From assembly GCA_905215125.1 (NCBI GenBank), contig CAJMOV010000034.1, forward strand, positions 1-11,453: a DNA stretch of 11,453 nucleotides, read 5' to 3'. Position numbers and translations under genes: made by a program. Source of the stretch: an uncultured bacterium. Lineage in GTDB: Bacteria > Bacillota > Clostridia > Oscillospirales > Butyricicoccaceae. This document shows, one piece after another, positions 5,863 to 11,453 of this stretch (within the stretch, counting starts at the first letter, position 1; every line of letters starts with the position of its first letter). The notes beneath the pieces are model-generated. The model searched no databases and was not told the origin of the DNA. It worked only from the letters and a program-made list of their open reading frames with translations.

Positions 5863-7752
5863 ATGTTTCAACGCATGTCTAAAAAATTGACGGCCGCAGC
5901 GCTGGTATTGTGTCTGTGCGCTGCGATGCTTGTGCCCGCAGGCGCGTATGATGCCGAAACGGCCCAGAGCAAAGCGGAAGCCCTTCAGGCGATGAACCTG
6001 TTCAAAGGCAGCGACAACGGCTTTGAGCTGGACCGCGCTCCCACTCGTATGGAAGCCCTCATCATGCTCATCCGTCTGCTGGGCCAGGAAAATGAAGCCC
6101 TGTATGGCGAGGGCTACTCCCATCCCTTTACCGACGCGCCGGGTTGGGAAAACGCCGGGCAGTATCTGGCCTATGGCTACACCCAGCATCTGACGACAGG
6201 CGCTACGGCCGCCACTTTTGAGCCGGAGGCTCCCGCTTCCGCCCAGATGTACGCCACCTTTATTTTGCGCGCCCTGGGGTATGAGGACAGCGAGCAGGGC
6301 ACCGTTTGGGACAACTGGGACAGCCTGCTGCGCGCTGCCGTTGATCTGCCGCAGGATGTCGATCTTACAAACTTCCGCCGCGGGGATATGGTGAGTATTT
6401 CTTACGCAGCGTTAGACGCCGACGTGCAGGGCGAAGACGTTACCCTGGCTGAAAAGCTCGTCGCCGACGGGGCGCTTTCTTCCCTGTCGCTGCGGGTTGG
6501 CCGCGTCGTCGCCGGCCAGCAGGTGACCAAGGACAGCCCCATTTCCGATATTATGGCCTATCTTTACGCCTCGGTCACTGACGAAATATCGGTTCAGCAT
6601 GTATATGAGGAGGAAGTCAACTCGGACAATGTTGAAGGCTACCTGGGTACCGACAAGGTGGCCTTTACCGAAGGTCTTGCCGTTGAACCGATGATGACGG
6701 CCCAGGCCCATTCCGTCTGTCTCATCCGCCTGCCCGAGGGCGCCGATGTCGAAGAGGCGAAAACCCTTATTCGTGAAAATGTCAACCCGCGCAAATGGAT
6801 CTGCGTCGGCGTTTCCCCGGAAAATGTCTATGTGGAGAACATCGGCAACCTGGTGCTGCTGGCCATGGACAACAGCGTCGGCGGTACGATAGCGGGCGCT
6901 TTCCGTGCGCTGGACACCAGCCTTGTTTCCCCCGATGCCAACGGTATGATGAAGGTGGGGGAGACCTACATTCAGCAGCCGGATCCCATGAACCGCGAAT
7001 CGCTCGTCCGCTTTGCCGAAAAGCTGACGTCGCTGCGGGAGCAGTATTTCCCTGAAAACGACGCATGGTATGCCGTCATCCCGGACAAGAGCTTTTATGC
7101 CCGAGACAGTATTGCATACAGCCTTGATCACGACGCCATGACAGCCGGGCTGAAGGAGTATCTGTATGACTGGAACAGCATTGAGCTTTCCGATACCCTT
7201 GCGCTGGATGAATATTACCTGACCGACCCCCACTGGAAGCAGGAGGACATCCTTGACACCGTTGGCGCCATCGGCGCGCAGATGGGCTTTTCCATTGATG
7301 AAAAGGCGTTTACCGCCCATACCTATGACAGCTTTATTGGTTCTTACAGCCGCCTTGTCCCTGGTATTGAAGCGGAAACACTGACCTGGCTGACAAGCAA
7401 ATACACTGACGCTGCCAAGGTCAGCAACACCCAGACCCCCGACGCTACTATGGTCTATAACACCGATATGCTGACAGGCGATTCGGCTTATAATGTTTTC
7501 CTGTCCGGTCTCAGCCCCCTGACCGTCATTGAAAGCCCCCAGGCCGCCCGTGATAAGAGTCTTGTGCTCTTCTCCGATTCGTATGCCGCCAGTATCGCCC
7601 CCCTGCTGCTTGAGCAGTATTCCACCATTACCATTGTTGACCTGCGCTACATCCTGTCCTCTATGCTGGACGACTACGTCGACTTTGACGGCGCCGACAT
7701 CCTGTTCCTTTACAGCGCTGAAATGGTCAATCACAGCAGCCTGCTGAAATAA
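5863..7752 (+). CDS. Secreted SLH-DUF4358-DHHW protein
   Basis: A 629-residue exported protein with three recognisable parts. Residues 1-28 form a signal peptide: basic start, hydrophobic core, likely cleavage after AGA28. Residues about 30-210 contain two to three S-layer-homology-like repeats (FKGSDNGFELDRAPTRMEAL; TTGATAATFEPEAPASAQM; a weaker third near 180), which usually bind wall polymers. Residues about 220-340 look like DUF4358 (CLIRLPEGADVEEAKTLI, then NLVLLAMDN). Residues about 372-629 match the DHHW family related to SGNH/AlgX-type acyltransferases: YYLTDPHW with D455-P-H-W458 in place of the usual DHHW, then VLFSDSYA with S571-D572-S573, then IVDLRYI. In many clostridia DHHW proteins act beside a membrane MBOAT acyltransferase, presumably in acylation of an extracellular polymer; no MBOAT gene is present in this window. 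Start choice rests on AGGAGA six bases upstream. It stands alone between two terminators. Domain calls are from memory of the families. Confidence 0.85.
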   Translation: MFQRMSKKLTAAALVLCLCAAMLVPAGAYDAETAQSKAEALQAMNLFKGSDNGFELDRAPTRMEALIMLIRLLGQENEALYGEGYSHPFTDAPGWENAGQYLAYGYTQHLTTGATAATFEPEAPASAQMYATFILRALGYEDSEQGTVWDNWDSLLRAAVDLPQDVDLTNFRRGDMVSISYAALDADVQGEDVTLAEKLVADGALSSLSLRVGRVVAGQQVTKDSPISDIMAYLYASVTDEISVQHVYEEEVNSDNVEGYLGTDKVAFTEGLAVEPMMTAQAHSVCLIRLPEGADVEEAKTLIRENVNPRKWICVGVSPENVYVENIGNLVLLAMDNSVGGTIAGAFRALDTSLVSPDANGMMKVGETYIQQPDPMNRESLVRFAEKLTSLREQYFPENDAWYAVIPDKSFYARDSIAYSLDHDAMTAGLKEYLYDWNSIELSDTLALDEYYLTDPHWKQEDILDTVGAIGAQMGFSIDEKAFTAHTYDSFIGSYSRLVPGIEAETLTWLTSKYTDAAKVSNTQTPDATMVYNTDMLTGDSAYNVFLSGLSPLTVIESPQAARDKSLVLFSDSYAASIAPLLLEQYSTITIVDLRYILSSMLDDYVDFDGADILFLYSAEMVNHSSLLK

Positions 7753-7760
7753 AAGATTGT

Positions 7761-7797
7761 AAAAGCCCCTTCCCTTTGTGGGAGAGGGCTTTTATTT
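7761..7797 (+). terminator. Terminator after the SLH/DHHW gene
   Basis: AAAAGCCC (7761-7768) pairs with GGGCTTTT (7786-7793). The inner part continues with CCC (7772-7774) on GGG (7780-7782) around a short loop, and T-rich sequence follows. The A-rich 5' flank is compatible with partly bidirectional function, but there is no convergent gene. It starts eight bases after the stop codon. Confidence 0.85.
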
Positions 7798-7821
7798 CTG
7801 CCGTTTTCTCCACAAAACCCT

Positions 7822-7849
7822 TTGACAACAGGGCAAATTGCGGTACAAT
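7822..7849 (+). promoter_or_regulatory. Sigma-A-type promoter for murD
   Basis: A perfect -35 box TTGACA (7822-7827), a 16-base spacer and a -10 box TACAAT (7844-7849, five of six) predict a start near 7856. The resulting leader of about 60 nt contains a GC-rich hairpin before the murD ribosome binding site. Confidence 0.82.
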
Positions 7850-7880
7850 AGGAGAGGATAGCCTTGGCGAACCATCGCGC

Positions 7881-7897
7881 GGGCGGCGTTGCCGCCC
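7881..7897 (+). other. GC-rich hairpin in the murD leader
   Basis: GGGCGGC (7881-7887) and GCCGCCC (7891-7897) form a perfect seven-base-pair stem with a three-base loop, ending four bases before the GGGAGG ribosome binding site. No T run follows, so it is not an intrinsic terminator. It might stabilise the transcript or tune access to the ribosome site; it might also have no function. Confidence 0.6.
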
Positions 7898-7917
7898 AAT
7901 CGGGAGGAAAAGGGAAT

Positions 7918-9294
7918 ATGACAGCATTTGAGGACTATATCGCCGCGCTGCGCGGCAAAAGGGTGGCCGTAATGGGCGTCGGCGTGTCCAACACCCCCCT
8001 GCTGCGTCTTTTGGCGGCGGCAGGGGCTGATGTTACCGCCTGCGATAAAAAGACAGAGCAGCAGCTGGGAGAGGTGGCTGGAGAGCTGCGCGGGCTGGGC
8101 GTGCGGCTGTGCACGGGCGAGAATTACCTCGACGGTCTTGCGCAGTCGGGAGCGGAAATTGTATTTCGCACCCCAGGCATGCGGCCCGACCTGCCCGAGC
8201 TGGAGCGCGCCAAAGCGCGCGGCGCTGTCCTGACGTCGGAAATGGAGGTCTTTTTTTCCGTCTGCCCTTGCCCTATCATCGCCATCACCGGGTCGGACGG
8301 GAAGACGACGACGACGACCATTATCGCCGAAATGCTCAAGGCAGCCGGGCGCAAGGTATGGCTGGGGGGCAATATCGGCGCGCCGCTGCTTGACCGCGCG
8401 CCGGAAATGGCGGAAGGGGATATCTGCGTGCTTGAGCTGTCCTCCTTCCAGCTGATGACCATGAAGCAAAGCCCCCATATCGCCGTTGTCACCAATCTGG
8501 CCCCCAATCATCTGGATGTGCATCGGGATATGGAAGAGTATATTGATTCTAAGCGAAATATCTTTCGTCATCAGGGCCCGGATGACGTTCTGGTGCTCAA
8601 TTTGGACAACGACATCACCCGCGCTTTCGCTGGCGAGGCCAAAGGGACGGTGCGCTTTTTCTCCCGACAGGGAAAAGCGGAAAGCGGCGTCCAGCTGGAA
8701 GGGGAAAGCATTGCGGCAAACGGCCGGGAAATCATGCGGCGGGACGACATCCGTATTCCCGGCGACCACAATGTGGAAAACATGATGGCGGCCTGCGCCG
8801 CGCTGCTGGATCTCGTGCCCTTTGACGTTATGCGGGACGTGGCGCGGCAATTCGCCGGCGTCGAGCACCGCATTGAATTTGTCCGTGAAATCGGCGGGGC
8901 GAAGTGGTATAATGATTCTATCGCCTCCAGCCCGACCCGCGCCATAGCAGGGCTCAAGTGCTTTGGCGGGAACATCATCCTCATCGCCGGCGGGTATGAT
9001 AAGCACATCCCCTTTGACGGGCTGGGCAGGGAAATCGCCGATCGGGTCGGCACCCTGCTGCTTTGCGGCGCGACGGCTGATAAAATAGAAAAGGCTGTGC
9101 GCGTATGCGGGGGAAAAACCCGCATCGAGCGCTTTGATACGCTGGAGGACGCTGTCCGCGCCGCGTACAGCCTCGCAGGGGCAGGGGATACGGTGCTCTT
9201 TTCGCCGGCCTGCGCCTCCTTTGACCAGTTTCCCAATTTTATGAAGCGGGGGCAGCGGTTCAAGCAGCTTGTTTTGGCACTACCGGAAAATTAA
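7918..9294 (+). CDS. murD: UDP-N-acetylmuramoyl-L-alanine--D-glutamate ligase
   Basis: A 458-residue cytosolic Mur ligase that adds D-glutamate to UDP-MurNAc-L-alanine using ATP. Features in order: an N-terminal Rossmann-like domain with VMGVGVSN (18-25), the ATP P-loop GSDGKTTTT (125-133), a LELSSFQL segment (172-179), NLAPNHLDVH (193-202), K212 in YIDSKRNIF (probable carbamylated lysine), GDHNVENMMAA (282-292), VEHRIE (315-320), YNDSIASSPTRAIAGL (331-346) and SPACASFDQF (429-438). The SPACASFD motif and length point to MurD rather than MurC, E or F. An in-frame TTG at 7864 would add 18 residues but lies only about 8 bases after the predicted transcript start. The ATG at 7918 has GGGAGG about 10 bases upstream and is preferred. 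It is followed by the M42 peptidase genes with no terminator between them. No other mur genes lie near it. Confidence 0.95.
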   Translation: MTAFEDYIAALRGKRVAVMGVGVSNTPLLRLLAAAGADVTACDKKTEQQLGEVAGELRGLGVRLCTGENYLDGLAQSGAEIVFRTPGMRPDLPELERAKARGAVLTSEMEVFFSVCPCPIIAITGSDGKTTTTTIIAEMLKAAGRKVWLGGNIGAPLLDRAPEMAEGDICVLELSSFQLMTMKQSPHIAVVTNLAPNHLDVHRDMEEYIDSKRNIFRHQGPDDVLVLNLDNDITRAFAGEAKGTVRFFSRQGKAESGVQLEGESIAANGREIMRRDDIRIPGDHNVENMMAACAALLDLVPFDVMRDVARQFAGVEHRIEFVREIGGAKWYNDSIASSPTRAIAGLKCFGGNIILIAGGYDKHIPFDGLGREIADRVGTLLLCGATADKIEKAVRVCGGKTRIERFDTLEDAVRAAYSLAGAGDTVLFSPACASFDQFPNFMKRGQRFKQLVLALPEN

Positions 9295-9301
9295 GATAAA
9301 A

Positions 9302-9306
9302 GAAGG
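9302..9306 (+). promoter_or_regulatory. Ribosome binding site supporting a TTG start
   Basis: GAAGG (9302-9306) lies eight bases before the TTG at 9315. An in-frame GTG at 9306 overlaps this site and has no Shine-Dalgarno of its own, so TTG is the more likely start of the first M42 gene. Confidence 0.6.
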
Positions 9307-9314
9307 TGTTATCA

Positions 9315-10355
9315 TTGGAACTTCGGGACAAGATGAAAAAACTTGTCAATGCTTACGGCGTCTCCGGCTGTGAGTATGAGGTCAGCGAAATCGCGGCCGA
9401 TCTGCTGCGTCCCTATGTCGACAGGGTCGACATAGACGGCTTCGGCAACGTGACGGGCATCCGCAGCTGCGGTATCCCCGGCGCAAAGAAGGTCATGCTG
9501 GACGCCCACCTCGACCAGATTGGCTTTCTCGTCACAGAGGTGACGGACGAGGGGTTTCTGCGCTTTATGGGCATGGGGGTTGATCAGCGCATGCTTTTGG
9601 GCAGCGAGCTGACAGTGCTGACCCAGTCGGGCGAAAAGCTGCCCGGTATTGTCGCCGCGATGCCGCCCCACCTGCAAAACCCCGGGGATAACAAAAAGTC
9701 GGTGCCCATCAGCGATATGGTCGTCGACCTGGGGATGACAGGCGAGCAGGCGAAAGAAAAGGTGCGCATCGGGGATTATATGGCTTTTGCAAATGACGCC
9801 ATCGACCTGCTGGGCGACGTTGTCTGCGGCAAGTCGATGGACGACCGCGCCTGCTTCTGCTGCATCCTGCACGCGCTCGAGCTGCTGGAGGGCAAAAAGC
9901 TGGCGGTCGACCTCATCATCACCGGCACGACCAAGGAGGAGATCGGCGGACACGGCGCTGTGACCCGCGCCTGGCATGAAAAGCCCGACCTCGCCATCGC
10001 CATCGACGTCTGCCACGCCAAGACGCCCGACGCCGGCCCCGGGGACAGCGTACACGAGTTTGGCGGGGGCGCCGTCGTTACCGTCGGCACCAACTCCAAC
10101 CCCCTGCTGGCCCGCCGCATGATGGAAGTGGCCCGCGCCAAGAGGATCCCCTACCAGGCCGACGCAGCGCCCGCCCACACCGGCACCAACGCCTGGGGCA
10201 TCCAGACGGTTGACGCCGGAATCACGACGCTGGTCGTCTCCCTGCCGCTCAAATACATGCACTCGCCTGTTGAAATGCTGTGCATGAGCGATGTCAAAAA
10301 CGTCGGCGCCCTGCTGGCCGCCTTTGTCGAGGATCTGAAGGAGGGGCAGTTATGA
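9315..10355 (+). CDS. M42-family metallopeptidase (first of tandem)
   Basis: A 346-residue M42 aminopeptidase-type enzyme (glutamyl aminopeptidase, deblocking aminopeptidase, old name endoglucanase M). These cytosolic two-metal enzymes usually form dodecamers and trim peptides. Metal and catalytic positions are all visible: H65 and D67 in MLDAHLDQIGFLV, D176/D177 in KSMDDRA, E208/E209 in TTKEEIGGHGA, D231 in AIDVCHAK and H316 in KYMHSPVEM. The segment that is usually GGTDA is here AHTGTNAW (288-295), a noticeable variant. The start is TTG at 9315; GTG at 9306 is the alternative. The gene begins 20 bp after murD and its stop overlaps the next start by four bases (ATGA), so it is part of an operon. 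The substrate cannot be assigned from sequence. Confidence 0.92.
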   Translation: MELRDKMKKLVNAYGVSGCEYEVSEIAADLLRPYVDRVDIDGFGNVTGIRSCGIPGAKKVMLDAHLDQIGFLVTEVTDEGFLRFMGMGVDQRMLLGSELTVLTQSGEKLPGIVAAMPPHLQNPGDNKKSVPISDMVVDLGMTGEQAKEKVRIGDYMAFANDAIDLLGDVVCGKSMDDRACFCCILHALELLEGKKLAVDLIITGTTKEEIGGHGAVTRAWHEKPDLAIAIDVCHAKTPDAGPGDSVHEFGGGAVVTVGTNSNPLLARRMMEVARAKRIPYQADAAPAHTGTNAWGIQTVDAGITTLVVSLPLKYMHSPVEMLCMSDVKNVGALLAAFVEDLKEGQL

Positions 10356-11377
10356 AAGAACTATTGAGAGAGCTTTGTATGCTGGACGGCATCCCCGGTT
10401 ACGAGGAGGAAGTCCGTAAGGTCATCGAGCAGAAAGCGGCCCCCTATGCAACGGAAATGACGGTTGACCCGCTGGGCAACCTGACGGTTTTCAAAAAGGG
10501 AGCTAAGCGCCGTGAAAAGCCCGTCATGCTGGCCGCGCATATGGATGAAGTGGGTTTTCTGGTCCGCGGCATCACCGACGACGGCATGCTTCGCCTGGCG
10601 GCGGCCGGAGGCATCGATCCGCGCGTCCTGGTTGGCCGGCGTATGAAGGTCGGGCCCAAAAAGATCCCGGGCGTCATTTCCCTCAAGGCCATCCATCTGA
10701 CGACACCGGAGGAACGCAAGTCAGCCCCCGGGCTTAACCAGCTGTATGTCGACATCGGCGCGCGCCGCAGGAGTGAAGCGGAAGAGCTGGTACAAATCGG
10801 CGATCCTGTCGCGTTTGACAGCGCTTTTTATGAGATGGGCGACCGCTGCGTCAAGGGCAAGGCCATCGACGACCGGGTCGGCTGCGCCGTTTTGTTGACT
10901 TTAATGCGGGAAGACCTGCCCTATGACACCTATTTTGTCTTTACAACGGGCGAGGAGATCGGGCACGGCAGCGTCGTCGCCGCCCAGCGCCTGAATGCGG
11001 GGGCTGTCTGTACTGTCGAGGGCACGACGGCGGCCGACATGCCCGACGTGCCCAAGCACAGACGTTCCACCGCCCAGCGCGAGGGCGCCGTTGTCTCCAT
11101 CATGGACAAGGGCACTGTTTATAACCGCGAGCTGCAGCGCCGCCTGACGGCGGTTGCCGATAAAGAAGGGGTGCGCTGGCAATACCGTAAGAGCGCCAAC
11201 GGCGGCACCGACGCCGGCCCCATGCACAAGGCAAACGCCGGCTGCCTGGCCTTTGGTCTTGCCGCGCCGACGCGCTATATCCACTGCGCATGTAACATGG
11301 TGCACCTGCCCGATGTGGAAGAAGTCGTGAAGATGGGCAGAATTTTCATTAAAGAAACGGGGGAGAACAATGTTTAA
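10352..11377 (+). CDS. M42-family metallopeptidase (second of tandem)
   Basis: A 341-residue M42 peptidase, distinct in sequence from its upstream neighbour. Metal and catalytic positions are H63 and D65 in AAHMDEVGFLV, D173/D174 in AIDDRVGC, E201/E202 in TTGEEIGHGS, E223 in VEGTTAADMP (a glutamate where the upstream paralogue has aspartate) and H311 in RYIHCACNMVHLPDVE. The classical GGTDAG motif is intact (284-289). The reading frame is open further upstream, but the start at 10352 is chosen because it overlaps the previous stop codon as ATGA, has GGAGGGG just before it, and gives the normal N-terminus (LLRELCMLDGIPGYEEEVR). No signal peptide is seen. Tandem M42 genes may form mixed or complementary assemblies, as described for some archaeal TET peptidases; that is only a suggestion here. 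Confidence 0.93.
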   Translation: MKELLRELCMLDGIPGYEEEVRKVIEQKAAPYATEMTVDPLGNLTVFKKGAKRREKPVMLAAHMDEVGFLVRGITDDGMLRLAAAGGIDPRVLVGRRMKVGPKKIPGVISLKAIHLTTPEERKSAPGLNQLYVDIGARRRSEAEELVQIGDPVAFDSAFYEMGDRCVKGKAIDDRVGCAVLLTLMREDLPYDTYFVFTTGEEIGHGSVVAAQRLNAGAVCTVEGTTAADMPDVPKHRRSTAQREGAVVSIMDKGTVYNRELQRRLTAVADKEGVRWQYRKSANGGTDAGPMHKANAGCLAFGLAAPTRYIHCACNMVHLPDVEEVVKMGRIFIKETGENNV

Positions 11378-11453
11378 CGTAGTCGAGCTTCAGAAGAAAA
11401 TCGTTGCCGCGGCGCTGCCGTCCGGCTGCTGCTGTCCGTCTCCGGAACGCTGA
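11370..11453 (+). CDS. Short ORF, possible 5' end of a third M42-type gene
   Basis: An ATG at 11370 overlaps the end of the second M42 gene by eight bases and has GGGGGAG five to six bases upstream, as expected for the next gene of the operon. The frame encodes 27 residues beginning MFNVVELQKKIVAAALPSGC and ends with TGA exactly at the last base of the window. The N-terminal helix followed by PSG resembles the start of M42/M20 peptidases (commonly ...PSGYE...), but the cysteine-rich end does not. It may be the 5' end of a third peptidase gene broken by a frameshift, a truncated copy, or just a chance ORF. Sequence beyond 11453 is needed to decide. Confidence 0.4.
   Translation: MFNVVELQKKIVAAALPSGCCCPSPER

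Noticed and set aside
6412..7734. 440-codon open frame on the minus strand inside the SLH/DHHW gene
   Set aside because: Antisense shadow of a well-supported exported protein. I saw no motif in its translation, and no ribosome binding site was identified for it.
7864..7917. TTG at 7864 as the murD start (18 extra residues)
   Set aside because: It lies about 8 bases after the predicted transcript start, and the GC hairpin falls inside the extension. The ATG at 7918 has a proper Shine-Dalgarno and gives the normal MurD N-terminus.
8299..8321. ACG/GAC trinucleotide run in murD as a possible microsatellite
   Set aside because: It encodes the conserved threonines of the P-loop (GKTTTT), so the repetition follows from protein sequence and codon preference.
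7792..9006. 404-codon open frame on the minus strand across murD
   Set aside because: Antisense to murD, which carries all its family motifs. The frame is open only because of the base composition.

Overview
The window reads as a chromosomal housekeeping stretch from a GC-rich, low-oxygen Firmicute, most likely a clostridial lineage of the Oscillospiraceae/Eubacteriales type. The signs are strong AGGAGG ribosome binding sites, a lysine riboswitch with a terminator switch, the acetylase branch of diaminopimelate synthesis (DapH), an exported SLH/DHHW protein, and tandem M42 peptidases beside murD. The taxonomic call is inference; there is no rRNA or other marker here.

Layout. Positions 10-1677 (minus strand) hold a TmrB-like P-loop ATPase/kinase and, upstream of it, an M20D amidohydrolase, 6 bp apart and served by one promoter. 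A divergent control region of about 410 bp (1678-2087) follows. It carries a promoter for the minus strand, a near-consensus promoter for the plus strand, a lysine (L-box) riboswitch that starts almost at the predicted transcript 5' end, and an intrinsic terminator before lysC. Positions 2088-5682 are a compact lysC-dapA-dapB-dapH operon closed by a strong terminator. Positions 5863-7752 encode a secreted SLH-DUF4358-DHHW protein, preceded by an ECF-sigma-type promoter and followed by a terminator. From 7822 onward a sigma-A-type promoter drives murD, then two M42 metallopeptidases with an ATGA overlap. A further short reading frame starts at 11370 and stops at the last base of the window.

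How it works together. LysC, DapA and DapB convert aspartate to tetrahydrodipicolinate, and DapH acetylates that product. The pathway then needs an aminotransferase (not in this window) and an N-acetyl-diaminopimelate deacetylase. The divergent M20D gene is a good candidate for the deacetylase. Lysine would shut the operon off through the riboswitch. Diaminopimelate feeds peptidoglycan, so dap genes and murD share a cell-wall theme, and the SLH/DHHW protein is probably also wall-attached. The M42 peptidases are probably cytosolic peptide-recycling enzymes. I found no evidence of a phage, insertion sequence, CRISPR array, tRNA or rRNA. The least ordinary items are the three-part SLH-DUF4358-DHHW fusion under a likely stress-sigma promoter, and the broken or truncated reading frame at the right edge.
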